DNA from: Microcoleus sp. FACHB-68
GTDB lineage: Bacteria > Cyanobacteriota > Cyanobacteriia > Cyanobacteriales > Oscillatoriaceae
Assembly: GCF_014695715.1 (NCBI RefSeq)
Contig: NZ_JACJOT010000006.1
Location: 903,675 to 967,674, forward strand
Direction: 5' to 3'
DNA length: 64,000 nt
The notes under the pieces: generated by a model
Told to the model about the DNA's origin: nothing
What the model saw: the letters and a program-made list of their open reading frames with translations, nothing else
The model's database searches: none
Program-made: the position numbers and the translations under genes
In this document: piece after piece, positions 53,729 to 62,791 of the stretch
Numbering within the stretch: position 1 is the first letter of the stretch
Layout: each line of letters opens with the position of its first letter

Positions 53729-54847
53729 TTAGTCCTCCTGAGAAAATTCTATGTTTAGCTGTGGAGCAATTTTTTCTCCATTGCCTTTGTTACCATTTGC
53801 ATCATTCAGAGCTGTTTCTTCAAAATCTTTTTGTTTTTTTTGCTTGGCTTGTCTCTTTGGTGATAAATTGCGCTCTTTTTTAGCAACCCCCTCATCTTTG
53901 GTAGTTTCCTTATCTAAGGTTGTTAGGTTTCTAATTCCACGAGTCTCATCTTGTATAATGCTCAAAAATTCAGCTTTACCAGGAATTCCCCAAATCTCAA
54001 AATAACCTGAACTAGAGTCTTGCTCACGAATAAGCAATTTCTTCCCAAGAGGAAGGACGGCTACTGTAGAGTTATCTTTACCCCCAAGCCATTCTGAAAT
54101 AGCAATCAGTCGATCGACTGCATTTTTAGATGTTTCTGCATGAACTATTACTGCCTGAAAAATCTCTTTTGGAAGACTGTGTGCGCCATCTGATGTTATC
54201 ACAATCCAATTAACTTCAGAAGAAGGTTGCAGATCTATAACTCGCGGCTCTACACCTTCACCCATACCAATATACTGTAAAAGTTGTCTAAACTCAGGTG
54301 GGGGAGAAGGAAGATTGAGATTGACTAGTTGATTCTCTAAAGTGTCATCAATAGTTAGTTGCTCTACTATTCCAGTATCGAAGACTTGATAAATTCGGCT
54401 ATCTCCTACGTTGATCGCTGCCCATTTATCTTTCTCATCACAAACAACCGCCGACAGGGTTGCTCCTCCTTTTCCCTGATAAGCCTTGTAAACAACTTCA
54501 TTTGTATATTTTACAGCGACTCTTAACTTATCAGTTAGCGCGGACGACGCATTACTACGGGCTAGAGATGTTGCAAATGTGCTAATCGCTAAAGTTGCAC
54601 AGTCTCCACCACTAGCCATACCTCCCATCCCATCACAAAGCACGATTCCAGCGAAAGCAGGTTTGCGAGATTCTTCAAATCTGACTCTGAAGAAGAGTAC
54701 GCGATCCTGGTTCTCAGACCGCTTGCCTAGAGAACTTCCTAATATAATCTTCTCTAACTCCAATTCAGTGAACCCAGACTTTTTGCCATAATTTAGCCAT
54801 CTAGAGATTTGCTGCTGGAGTTGGGTGTAAAATCTACTTGTTGTCAT
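53729..54847 (-). CDS. PP2C-family protein phosphatase
   Basis: A 372-residue metal-dependent Ser/Thr phosphatase, probably the counterpart of the two kinases that follow. Motifs: SENQDRVLFF, IVLCDGMGGMASGGDCA, INVGDSRIYQV, VITSDGAHSLP and GGKDNSTVAVLPL, giving the metal-binding aspartates. The C-terminal 85 residues after about 290 are charged and Lys-rich (KERNLSPKRQAKQKKQKDF), likely disordered or nucleic-acid-binding. First gene of the operon. ATG 54847 is taken; an in-frame GTG at 54877 is possible. Confidence 0.9.
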   Translation of the reverse strand: MTTSRFYTQLQQQISRWLNYGKKSGFTELELEKIILGSSLGKRSENQDRVLFFRVRFEESRKPAFAGIVLCDGMGGMASGGDCATLAISTFATSLARSNASSALTDKLRVAVKYTNEVVYKAYQGKGGATLSAVVCDEKDKWAAINVGDSRIYQVFDTGIVEQLTIDDTLENQLVNLNLPSPPPEFRQLLQYIGMGEGVEPRVIDLQPSSEVNWIVITSDGAHSLPKEIFQAVIVHAETSKNAVDRLIAISEWLGGKDNSTVAVLPLGKKLLIREQDSSSGYFEIWGIPGKAEFLSIIQDETRGIRNLTTLDKETTKDEGVAKKERNLSPKRQAKQKKQKDFEETALNDANGNKGNGEKIAPQLNIEFSQED

Positions 54848-54946
54848 ATGGTTGTACCATCCAGAATTGCTGGACACCTGATTTATTCTAATCTATAGGA
54901 CTCTGACTATAATTTTTGATGGTAATCCTCCTTTTTCCAGGATTCC

Positions 54947-55573
54947 TCAAACTAGCTGCGGTAAAGGCTCCAAACTCCGCCACAAGTACCACGCGGCAAT
55001 ACTGCAATAAGGCTTCCACTTTTGCCCAAAACATTCTGTAGTCTTGCGGTCAGGAAGTGCCTCAAGATTGTAGAGTTTCCGAATGCCGGCACGTATACCC
55101 AAGTCATCCACCGGCAAGACATCCCACCGCTTGAGACGGAAAATCAGCAGCATCTGCACAGTCCAGCGTCCGACACCTTTCACCCGCGTCAGAATCTTGA
55201 TAATCGCCTCATCGTCCAAGACTTCCAACTCCTCAAGCGTGGGCAATCCCTCGATCGCATGACGTGCCAAGTCTTTGAGGTAAGAGATTTTGGGGCGCGA
55301 AATCCCCACACTGCGGAGGACTTCATCCGGCGTGTCGAGGACATCTTGCGCCGAAGGAAACTGAGTGTGCGGGTAAAGCCGAAGAAACCTTTCGTGGATG
55401 ACTTTAGCCACCTTAGTAGAAAGTTGTTGGTGAAGAATTGACCGGCATAGGCAAAAGAACAAGTCTCCCTCCAACTCCTGCTGATTCAGTTGACACGCAC
55501 CAATTTGGTCAATGAGTTGTCCCAGGATAGGGTCGGAAACCTTAAGAAAGTCAATGGCAATTAAGTAATTCAT
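54947..55573 (-). CDS. DNA-3-methyladenine glycosylase 2 family (AlkA-like)
   Basis: A 208-residue HhH-GPD base-excision enzyme that removes alkylated purines. FFCLCRSILHQQLSTKVAKVI is the usual first helix pair; the hairpin LTRVKGVGRWTVQMLLIF holds the helix-hairpin-helix; the catalytic Asp is in DVLPVDDLGIRAGI. Length fits the short AlkA-like group without the N-terminal domain. ATG 55573 preferred to a GTG at 55606. It lies upstream of, and on the same strand as, the phosphatase operon (about 100-base gap), but is normal in GCCGGC content. Confidence 0.92.
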   Translation of the reverse strand: MNYLIAIDFLKVSDPILGQLIDQIGACQLNQQELEGDLFFCLCRSILHQQLSTKVAKVIHERFLRLYPHTQFPSAQDVLDTPDEVLRSVGISRPKISYLKDLARHAIEGLPTLEELEVLDDEAIIKILTRVKGVGRWTVQMLLIFRLKRWDVLPVDDLGIRAGIRKLYNLEALPDRKTTECFGQKWKPYCSIAAWYLWRSLEPLPQLV

Positions 55574-55647
55574 CAAAGGAATGTGGAGGATGAATAATGC
55601 GATCACTCAAGATTGAAACTCGGACAACAACCGGCACCAAAATTCTC

Positions 55648-56319
55648 CTATGATCTTCTACGACGAGAACGACTTTCTGCTCTTAACCCTTGATAAATCG
55701 ATAAAGCAGCAAGCCCCTCAAATGCTGCCATAGAGCTAATATGAGCGGATTTGCAAACCCACAGGCACGAAAACTCCATAAGAACGTTTCCCAGTACAAT
55801 AACCAGTGCAGCAGTTAACCTCTGTCTGGTGAAACGCTGAGGCAGAAGCAAAAGCCCCAGCAGAATTAAGCCGGTGAAAATAGAGCCGGTAAAACTCTGT
55901 TGCCACTCGACAATCTCCCGAAATTGAAGTGCCGGCAAAAGCGTGATCGTCTTAACCGGCATCAATATCGCTAAAACAAGTTTTGCTAGCGCAATCAGAA
56001 AAATAGCGCCATTAGCCGACGAGACAAGTTGTTGGGGACTAACGATAACTCCCGGTAAATCCCGTCCATCCAAGCTGATGTGCAGGCATGGCTGAAACCC
56101 CATTCCTAAAATTTTAAAACTTGGAACCTGCTGAATTTTTAGCCGGCTGCCATTACTCAGGATAAATTCATGCGGTTTGCTCAGTTTAACCCTAGGGATT
56201 CTGCCAATTTCTTCACTATCCAAATAAATTACAATCTCTCGACTCAGGAATCCCCAATCAATGACCAATCGTAAGGGTTTCCCTTCTTCTAAAGCATAAA
56301 ATTCTTGCTGATTGAACAT
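55648..56319 (-). CDS. Hypothetical membrane protein (223 aa)
   Basis: Unrecognised. N-terminal soluble beta-rich domain (1-95; LRLVIDWGFLSREIVIYLDS and GSRLKIQQVPSFKILGMGF), then about four membrane helices (115-215; FLIALAKLVLAILM, FTGLILLGLLLLPQ, LTAALVIVLGNVLMEF), ending in a run of arginines (SRSRRRRS). ATG 56319 is chosen because the longer frame overlaps the upstream Uma2 gene. Probably co-transcribed with it. Confidence 0.65.
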   Translation of the reverse strand: MFNQQEFYALEEGKPLRLVIDWGFLSREIVIYLDSEEIGRIPRVKLSKPHEFILSNGSRLKIQQVPSFKILGMGFQPCLHISLDGRDLPGVIVSPQQLVSSANGAIFLIALAKLVLAILMPVKTITLLPALQFREIVEWQQSFTGSIFTGLILLGLLLLPQRFTRQRLTAALVIVLGNVLMEFSCLWVCKSAHISSMAAFEGLAALSIYQGLRAESRSRRRRS

Positions 56320-56363
56320 AGAAAGACTGCTAGTTACTTCTATTTTTTGATTATAATTAAAAT

Positions 56364-57014
56364 TTAGCCTTCTCTTTGTTGAAACTGTGTCAACAACCAA
56401 GCTATTACCTGAGATTGATCAGTTTCTCGACTGCGACGAAGCGCTTCTTCTAAAATTGCCATAGAAAGTGCCGGTAATACCTGAGATACCTGAATCCGGT
56501 TACTTCCCTGATCAGCCACCCTATAGGCAAGAATTTGAGTATTTTGCACATCTACCACCCAATATTCAGCGACGCCTAACTCTTCATAAAGTACCCGTTT
56601 TGTCCCCACATCATCCAGCAACGAAGTCTTGGCAATCTCAATCACTAAATTCGGGGCTGGATACTGATCAAGATTCACAATTCCCGTACCAGATGGGATC
56701 GATTGAGCGCAAGCACCAATGTAATAAGACACATCCGGTTGACATTCCCGCACACCCGCTTTACGAAATGTCGTTGTGTCTAACCCTCTTAGAGGAATGC
56801 CTTTAATTGCAGCAAACAAATTAACTGCTAAGATAATCACCACATGGTCTTGTCCATGCTCAAAACTAACAGGTGACATCTCAATCCTCATGTGTCCTTT
56901 GTAGTAGTAATTCTTTGCCTGTTCATAAATTGGATGCTCAATGATCTGAATATACTTATCCCAGGACATAGGAAGCCAAGTATCCATTTTTAGCTGGGTT
57001 TGTAAATCACTCAT
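56364..57014 (-). CDS. Uma2 family endonuclease-like protein (3)
   Basis: A 216-residue Uma2/DUF820 protein: LPMSWDKYIQIIEHP at the start, ECQPDVSYYIGA, then PNLVIEIAKTSLLDDVGTKR and VAEYWVVDVQNTQILAYRV. The D, E and K positions of the PD-(D/E)xK-like core are present. Third copy in the window; sequence differs strongly from the other two. Role unknown. Confidence 0.9.
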   Translation of the reverse strand: MSDLQTQLKMDTWLPMSWDKYIQIIEHPIYEQAKNYYYKGHMRIEMSPVSFEHGQDHVVIILAVNLFAAIKGIPLRGLDTTTFRKAGVRECQPDVSYYIGACAQSIPSGTGIVNLDQYPAPNLVIEIAKTSLLDDVGTKRVLYEELGVAEYWVVDVQNTQILAYRVADQGSNRIQVSQVLPALSMAILEEALRRSRETDQSQVIAWLLTQFQQREG

Positions 57015-57105
57015 CGCCTAATTTCCCGCCAAAAAGTTGCCATCAACACAGAATTTTTAGAGCCGGCATTTTACCATTATCTAACTAAAACCCGATACTG
57101 AATGA

Positions 57106-58155
57106 TTAGACTAGATGAATTAACGCTTCAATTAGTATCTGATTTTGCTCATCAGTTCCCACCGTAATACGAAGCTTATCCTCTAAACCGGCCTGTTTGA
57201 AATAACGCACCAAAATTCCCCGTTCCTTCAGTGCTAAATAAATTTGCTCGGCATTACCTTTGGGGGGTTGTGTCAAAAAGAAATTAGCTTGGGAATCCCA
57301 CAACCGACAGCCCAATTGCTTGAGATCCACTGCCAATTTTGCCCGCGATGCCTTCACCTTTTCCGCACACTCATTTTTATGAGTTTGATCGCGCATCGCC
57401 GCCGCCCCAACCAAGCAGGATATCGCGTCAATATTGTAACTATCTTTAACCTTAAATAATCCACTCAAAAGCTTCGGATTTGCAATGCCAAACCCCAGCC
57501 GCAATCCTGCCAAAGAATAACCTTTAGATAAGGTGCGAATTATAATAACATTCTCAAATTCTTTGACTAAGGGCAACGCCGTTTCTTCCGCAAAATCAAC
57601 GTAAGCTTCATCAATGACTAAAACACCCGATAACCTTGCTGCCAATTGTCGAATCTCATCAATGGGAACGGTATGTCCCGATGGACTATTGGGTGATGCA
57701 ATAAACGTTACTGCACCATTCTCTGCCACTAATTCTTCAATCGGTAAGCGATAGTCCTCGCTGTATGGAATTTCCACCCGATCCGCCGGCTGCATATCGG
57801 TTAGCGTGCGATATAACACATACGTCGGCATTGGATAAACCACTTTGCGCCCCAATTCCGCACAAGCACGCACCACAACATTGAGCAATTCATCGCTGCC
57901 ATTGCTGACAATAATCCAGTCAACCGGCACCTCCAACACCTCAGAAATCGCCTTGCGAAATTCGTTGGCATAAGGATCTGGGTAACGCCGCAACCATTCA
58001 ATGTCTAAATTCCGCAGAACTGAGATCGCTGCCGGTGAAGGCGGATAAGGATTTTCGTTAGTGTTGAGTTTGATTATATTTGTCCCTGGCTTGGGTTGTT
58101 CGCCGGGAGTATAGCCGGTCATCATCTCAACGCTTGGGCGGAAGTAGGTAGTCAT
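57106..58155 (-). CDS. hisC: Histidinol-phosphate aminotransferase
   Basis: PLP-dependent class II aminotransferase of 349 residues, seventh step of histidine synthesis. The PLP lysine is in IIRTLSKGYSLAGLRLGFG, the cofactor Asp in VIDEAYVDF, and the substrate Asn in NTNENPYPPSP and FIASPNSPSG. The ATG at 58155 gives the usual MTTYFRPSV-like start; an ATG at 58173 is less typical. A 36-residue membrane peptide gene ends 26 bases upstream on the same strand. Confidence 0.94.
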   Translation of the reverse strand: MTTYFRPSVEMMTGYTPGEQPKPGTNIIKLNTNENPYPPSPAAISVLRNLDIEWLRRYPDPYANEFRKAISEVLEVPVDWIIVSNGSDELLNVVVRACAELGRKVVYPMPTYVLYRTLTDMQPADRVEIPYSEDYRLPIEELVAENGAVTFIASPNSPSGHTVPIDEIRQLAARLSGVLVIDEAYVDFAEETALPLVKEFENVIIIRTLSKGYSLAGLRLGFGIANPKLLSGLFKVKDSYNIDAISCLVGAAAMRDQTHKNECAEKVKASRAKLAVDLKQLGCRLWDSQANFFLTQPPKGNAEQIYLALKERGILVRYFKQAGLEDKLRITVGTDEQNQILIEALIHLV

Positions 58156-58181
58156 GACGTTGTTGCGTGTCAAACAATTAC

Positions 58182-58292
58182 TTATTGGGCAAAGAAACCA
58201 GTTAACAGAAGCGGCAATAGGATTAATGCACAGACAACTAAAAGAACAGTTGCCGCATCAATATTAATCTCATTGTTTTTAGGATCACGCAT
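58182..58292 (-). CDS. Small single-helix membrane protein (36 aa)
   Basis: The translation is MRDPKNNEINIDAATVLLVV followed by CALILLPLLLTGFFAQ: a polar, negatively/positively mixed N-terminus and one membrane helix (15-33). Size and layout are like the low-mass subunits of photosynthetic complexes, but I cannot match a known one (Psb, Psa, Pet, Ndh). AGAGGG lies 6-11 bases before the ATG. It may be expressed with hisC. Confidence 0.5.
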   Translation of the reverse strand: MRDPKNNEINIDAATVLLVVCALILLPLLLTGFFAQ

Positions 58293-58380
58293 TTGACGCC
58301 CTCTGGGAAAATAAGCTGATTCACTTACCTTAACAGGGATAGTGGGGAAGAGAAGTGCTGAATCTAGGTTCCCCTTTCCC

Positions 58381-60216
58381 TTAGCGGAAACCTAAGAAGC
58401 GCAAGCAGGGAATGAGGATATAGTAAATAGCGCCCAAACAAAGCGCACCGGCACTGCCTAAAAGCCCAAAAAAGCCGATACTCAGCCAAAATTCTGGCCA
58501 ACCGATGCCGGTGGAGAGCTTGCTAGAAAAGAAAACGAGGTTAAAAGAATAAGGAGACAGGTAAATCAGATTTGCAATAATTGCGGCAGTTCCCATTGCA
58601 GCAAAGGAAGCGTGAAGCAGGTGATGTCTGGGTAAACCTAAACCGAGGGTGACGCAAGCAATGGCAATGGCACTAAATCCCATTAACCCATCAACCACTT
58701 TCGCCGGCGTTGAAACAATTGTATGTAAACCCCACCAACCCAAGAGATAGCCAAAGATTCCCATCACGGCAGCCGGCCAAAATCGCCGCAATTGCCCAAA
58801 ACTGCCGGCTTCTGTCAACCCCAGCGCAGTACCCAACCCCGCCCAGGCAAACAGTAAAATTATTGGCTCAACAGCTAGCTGGGTATCGGGACTCAACCGG
58901 CTCAGCTGTTCCGAAAGCATCTGGGCCATCTGATCACCCACCGGCGACCAATAAGCCAACCAAAACCCGATCCCCGCACCAATACTTCCCCCAATGCCGC
59001 CCAGCACCATACCTAAAAAGGTGTCTGAACAAGCACGTAAGAGCCATCTGACAAGCGCCGCGCAGGTTTTCACCCCACCCATAACGAGCCGGTAGAGGAA
59101 AATAACGACGGCTGCTATCGGGGATGCCACCCAATGAAAAATACCTTCCACGATCGCTCTGAGGCGATCAAAACTGAACAGTGCCCTCGCCGCCCTTCTT
59201 CTGCGTCGGGAAAGGCGGGCCAACCGTGACTGAATTTCTGCCGCGTTTGCCGGTCGTTGAGTCACGACTGGGCGCACCATTTCATCCAGTAGATCAGCTA
59301 AAGCGGGGCTAACTTTGGCATACTGACGCCACCGGCACTGGCCTGTTACGGGATCTTCGATATCAGCAGGATACCGGCCTGTGAGTAAGTGAATAAAGGT
59401 TCGTCCCAAGGCGTAAAAATCGGCTGCCGGTCCCACCACTCCGCCGGCTATCTGTTCGGGCGGACTGTAACCCGGAGACACTAAGCGCGTGGAACTCACC
59501 TGATGGGCGCTGCCGGCACGAATTTGCTTTGCCCCACCAAAATCTATCGCCACAAGTTGGTAAGTTTCCTGGCGCAACATCAGGTTGCTGGGTTTGATGT
59601 CGCGATGAACAATGTTACGCCGGTGTAATACCTGGAAAATATCGATTGCCTGAGAAAGCCAGTCTAAAACCAGGGCTTCTGGATATCCCTGGGGATATTG
59701 GTCGAGAATATCCTCTAGGGTTGGGCCATTAATTTTTTCCATCACCAGACAGGGCAGATGGCGGGGTTTGGGGTGGGCCAGACGCACCTCGAAATAGCTA
59801 TCTGACTCGACTCTGGGGACTCCGGGATGCCGCAGACGCGCTAAAACGGCGGCTTCTTGCTTAAAAAGTTCGAGTCCCTTGGGAGAGGTTACTACCAACA
59901 CTTTCAGAACTCGTTCTTTCTGGGACTTGAGATCCCAGACCGTGTAAATAACGGCAAAGCCGCCGGTGCCAAGCTGCTGTAGGGGGATATAGCGCCCTTT
60001 GAACTCTAAAGGTGCCCCGCAACTTTGACAAAACTTATTGCCCCAAGCCTGAGGGTAAGGGCCGGTGCAGTCTGGATTGATGCAGTGGGTATATAAAGAC
60101 TGAGGCACAACCGTAATTTGGGGAATGGGGCATGGGGCATGGGGCATGGGGCATGGCTTCGCCAACCTAAAGGTACGGGGATGGGACATGATTGGGGATC
60201 GCGAGTCTTTGGTCAT
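58381..60216 (-). CDS. Serine/threonine protein kinase with zinc ribbon and membrane region
   Basis: A 611-residue cyanobacterial kinase. Residues 45-70 hold a zinc-ribbon-like CINPDC...CQSCGAPL. Kinase domain about 75-335: GTGGFAVIYTVWD, Lys in VLKVL, HRDIKPSNLM, IDFGGAKQI, GYSPPEQIAGG. Residues 360-610 have about six membrane helices, rich in Gly. The first 35 codons are read from the GGGGCAT module (AKPCPMPHAPCPIPQ), so translation may really begin at the in-frame GTG at 60108. It is the fourth phospho-signalling gene in 9 kb but is separate from the operon at 51.5-54.8 kb. Confidence 0.9.
   Translation of the reverse strand: MTKDSRSPIMSHPRTFRLAKPCPMPHAPCPIPQITVVPQSLYTHCINPDCTGPYPQAWGNKFCQSCGAPLEFKGRYIPLQQLGTGGFAVIYTVWDLKSQKERVLKVLVVTSPKGLELFKQEAAVLARLRHPGVPRVESDSYFEVRLAHPKPRHLPCLVMEKINGPTLEDILDQYPQGYPEALVLDWLSQAIDIFQVLHRRNIVHRDIKPSNLMLRQETYQLVAIDFGGAKQIRAGSAHQVSSTRLVSPGYSPPEQIAGGVVGPAADFYALGRTFIHLLTGRYPADIEDPVTGQCRWRQYAKVSPALADLLDEMVRPVVTQRPANAAEIQSRLARLSRRRRRAARALFSFDRLRAIVEGIFHWVASPIAAVVIFLYRLVMGGVKTCAALVRWLLRACSDTFLGMVLGGIGGSIGAGIGFWLAYWSPVGDQMAQMLSEQLSRLSPDTQLAVEPIILLFAWAGLGTALGLTEAGSFGQLRRFWPAAVMGIFGYLLGWWGLHTIVSTPAKVVDGLMGFSAIAIACVTLGLGLPRHHLLHASFAAMGTAAIIANLIYLSPYSFNLVFFSSKLSTGIGWPEFWLSIGFFGLLGSAGALCLGAIYYILIPCLRFLGFR
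60121..60190 (+). repeat. GGGGCAT heptamer module, copy 4
   Basis: Four GGGGCAT units, then GGCTTCGCCAACCTAAAGGT and ACGGGGATGGGACATGA. It shares CGCCAACCTAAAGGTA with copy 3 (49421) and lies inside the 5' end of the kinase frame. Confidence 0.7.
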
Positions 60217-60613
60217 TCACCATAGACATAGCTTGCTGGGTCTAAAGCGGTGGGATTAGGCGGTTCTCCTTCTCTCCCTCTCTCCCCCTCTCTCCGTCTT
60301 CCCTCTAGTTTTTATTCACTACTGCTCGCTTATTTTACATTTGCCGGTGAGACTAGACGGGATTTTCACGGCTTCCTTTCCCTAACTTCTTGCGTTCTGG
60401 GACTCGCAAAGCATCGCCTGCTCTGGCTTGCTAGCGTACTTTAGAACTTGGCACAATGTTTGTAACAAAAAATTAATATTTTGTCATAAAATATAAACCG
60501 AGATTATAGCTTACTAAATAAGATTTGAAGTTTAACTTATTTGATCCCTGGTATATTGTTTAAGAGCTTACTAAAGCTGCCTGCTCATTCCATGATTCCT
60601 AGGAAGGGGGATT
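60217..60613. other. Kinase/rbcL divergent intergenic region
   Basis: About 400 bases with a polypyrimidine tract at 60264-60305 (CTCTCC repeats), then an AT-rich half with the probable rbcL promoter. No gene seen. Confidence 0.5.
60481..60510 (+). promoter_or_regulatory. Possible rbcL promoter
   Basis: TTGTCA at 60481-60486 (5 of 6 to TTGACA), then TTATAG or TATAGC at 60504-60510 with 17-18 bp spacing. It would give a leader of about 100 nt before the rbcL ATG, which itself follows AGGAAGGGG. ATTAAT-type LysR half-sites (RbcR) may overlap at 60470-60500 but are not clear. Confidence 0.4.
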
Positions 60614-62044
60614 ATGACTTACGCTTCAAGCCAAACACAAACAAAAACAGGCTACAAAGCCGGTGTAAAAGACTACAGACTGACTTATTACACCCCCGAT
60701 TACACACCGAAAGACACTGATATCCTCGCGGCTTTCCGCGTTACCCCTCAGCCTGGAGTTCCCCCTGAAGAAGCGGGTGCTGCTGTGGCTGCAGAGTCTT
60801 CCACCGGCACTTGGACAACCGTGTGGACCGACTTGCTGACGGACTTGGATCGCTATAAAGGTCGTTGCTACGACATCACCCCAGTCCCCGGTGAAGATAA
60901 CCAGTTTATTTGCTACGTTGCTTATCCACTGGATCTGTTTGAAGAAGGTTCTGTCACCAATATGTTGACCTCCATTGTGGGGAACGTATTTGGTTTCAAA
61001 GCCTTGCGGGCGCTGCGTCTGGAAGACCTGCGGATTCCCGTTGCCTACCTGAAGACTTTCCAAGGGCCTCCCCACGGTATCCAAGTAGAGCGCGACAAAA
61101 TCAATAAGTACGGTCGTCCCCTACTCGGTTGCACCATCAAACCCAAATTGGGTCTGTCGGCTAAAAACTACGGTCGGGCAGTCTATGAGTGCCTACGCGG
61201 CGGTCTAGACTTCACCAAAGACGACGAAAACATCAACTCCGCCCCATTCCAGCGCTGGCGTGATCGCTTTCTGTTCGTAGCAGAAGCCATCCACAAATCC
61301 CAGGCTGAAACAGGTGAAATCAAGGGTCACTACCTGAACGTCACCGCCCCTACCTGTGAACAAATGTTGGAGCGCGCCGAGTTCGCCAAAGAACTCAAAA
61401 TGCCCATCATCATGCACGACTACCTGACTGCAGGGTTCACAGCTAACACCACCTTAGCTCACTGGTGCCGCGCCAACGGTATCTTGCTACACATTCACCG
61501 CGCTATGCACGCTGTGATTGACCGGCAAAAGAACCACGGGATTCACTTCCGTGTCTTGGCCAAGTGTCTGCGGATGTCTGGTGGCGACCACATCCACACC
61601 GGCACCGTCGTCGGCAAGTTGGAAGGCGAACGCGGAATCACGATGGGCTTCGTTGATTTGCTGCGTGAAAACTATGTCGAGCAAGACTTGTCTCGCGGTA
61701 TTTACTTCACCCAAGACTGGGCATCTATGCCGGGTGTGATGGCAGTTGCTTCCGGTGGTATTCACGTATGGCACATGCCGGCACTCGTGGAAATCTTCGG
61801 CGATGACTCCGTCCTGCAATTCGGCGGCGGCACCTTGGGCCACCCCTGGGGTAATGCTCCAGGCGCAACAGCCAACCGCGTTGCCCTCGAAGCTTGCGTC
61901 CAAGCACGTAACGAAGGCCGGTCACTTGCCCGCGAAGGCAACGACGTGATCCGCGAAGCCTGTAAGTGGTCTCCTGAATTGGCCGCAGCTTGCGAACTCT
62001 GGAAAGAAATCAAGTTCGAGTTCGAGGCAATGGATACGGTCTGA
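60614..62044 (+). CDS. rbcL: Ribulose-1,5-bisphosphate carboxylase/oxygenase large subunit
   Basis: Form IB Rubisco large subunit of 476 residues that fixes CO2 in the carboxysome. The carbamylated Lys is in [14 protein letters not shown], loop 6 in [10 protein letters not shown], and active-site stretches [14 protein letters not shown] and [12 protein letters not shown] are intact. The N-terminus ([20 protein letters not shown]) is the usual cyanobacterial form. First gene of rbcL-rbcX-rbcS. The start follows a good AGGAAGGGG site. Confidence 0.99.
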   Translation: MTYASSQTQTKTGYKAGVKDYRLTYYTPDYTPKDTDILAAFRVTPQPGVPPEEAGAAVAAESSTGTWTTVWTDLLTDLDRYKGRCYDITPVPGEDNQFICYVAYPLDLFEEGSVTNMLTSIVGNVFGFKALRALRLEDLRIPVAYLKTFQGPPHGIQVERDKINKYGRPLLGCTIKPKLGLSAKNYGRAVYECLRGGLDFTKDDENINSAPFQRWRDRFLFVAEAIHKSQAETGEIKGHYLNVTAPTCEQMLERAEFAKELKMPIIMHDYLTAGFTANTTLAHWCRANGILLHIHRAMHAVIDRQKNHGIHFRVLAKCLRMSGGDHIHTGTVVGKLEGERGITMGFVDLLRENYVEQDLSRGIYFTQDWASMPGVMAVASGGIHVWHMPALVEIFGDDSVLQFGGGTLGHPWGNAPGATANRVALEACVQARNEGRSLAREGNDVIREACKWSPELAAACELWKEIKFEFEAMDTV

Positions 62045-62049
62045 TGAAA

Positions 62050-62101
62050 AGTCCTGAGTGCGGGGTGAATAATCTCCACTCAGAACTTAGGATTCAGGAC
62101 T
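62050..62101 (+). promoter_or_regulatory. Overlapping alternative hairpins after rbcL
   Basis: CTGAGTG (62054-62060) can pair with CACTCAG (62077-62083), or AGTCCTGA (62050-62057) with TCAGGACT (62094-62101). The two stems share bases and exclude each other. They begin 5 bases after the rbcL stop and may set the rbcL to rbcXS ratio by termination or RNA processing (inference). Confidence 0.45.
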
Positions 62102-62260
62102 GACTGGGCTGGAGTCGGGTCTTAAAAAAGCGGTGGCTATCCACAAGATGGCAAGTTGAAGGCGAAATCCTGTGGATGTGAGTCTTAGGTATTTTCCAAT
62201 GCTGTTTTGGCAAGGGAGAGCGGGTATGGTGTTGTACCCAGTAAAGGTTGCAGCAATCAG

Positions 62261-62285
62261 CTTTTACTAAAGATTTTAGTAAAAG
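62261..62285 (+). promoter_or_regulatory. Perfect hairpin before rbcX
   Basis: CTTTTACTAAA and its exact reverse complement TTTAGTAAAAG enclose a 3-nt loop (GAT). It lies 30 bases before the rbcX ATG in the 271-base spacer, perhaps protecting a processed rbcXS message. Confidence 0.45.
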
Positions 62286-62315
62286 ATAACTGACCCTCTC
62301 AAAATTCACATCAGT

Positions 62316-62726
62316 ATGGATATAAAACAAATCGCCAAAGATACTGCGAAGGTGCTGACTAGCTACCTGACTTATCAAGCGATGCGAACTGTTTTTGCTC
62401 AGCTCAGTGAAACGAATCCTCCCTTAGCGCTCTGGTTGCAAAGCTTTTCCTCCACGGGCAAAATCCAAGATGGCGAAGCCTACCTGCGAGAATTACTTCA
62501 GGAAAAGCCAGAATTAGCGTTTCGACTGATGACAGTGCGAGAACATCTGGCCCAGGAAGTGTCAGAGTTTTTACCTGAGATGGTTTGCACTGGCATCAGT
62601 CAAGCAAATATGGAACACCGCCGACGGCATTTGGAGCGCATGACGCAACTAAGCGTACCTGACACCGCCCCCCAGCCAGAAATGGAAACCTCTTCAGAGC
62701 CTAATTTGGATAATTTATCCAGTTAA
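62316..62726 (+). CDS. rbcX: Rubisco assembly chaperone RbcX
   Basis: A 136-residue helical protein that dimerises and binds the C-terminal tail of RbcL during L8S8 assembly. Typical opening [20 protein letters not shown] and [16 protein letters not shown]; central [24 protein letters not shown]; then [10 protein letters not shown]. The tail is acidic and variable. It sits between rbcL and rbcS as in many filamentous cyanobacteria. Confidence 0.97.
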   Translation: MDIKQIAKDTAKVLTSYLTYQAMRTVFAQLSETNPPLALWLQSFSSTGKIQDGEAYLRELLQEKPELAFRLMTVREHLAQEVSEFLPEMVCTGISQANMEHRRRHLERMTQLSVPDTAPQPEMETSSEPNLDNLSS

Positions 62727-62791
62727 TGGCTAATCGCTTCATCGCAATTAGCCAAGAATTGCAGCTACACCAGAAAGACACTAAGGAAGAC

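Noticed and set aside
60626..61084. Long antisense frames across rbcL (also 61487-61903)
   Set aside because: Shadow frames caused by strong codon bias in rbcL; no independent signals.
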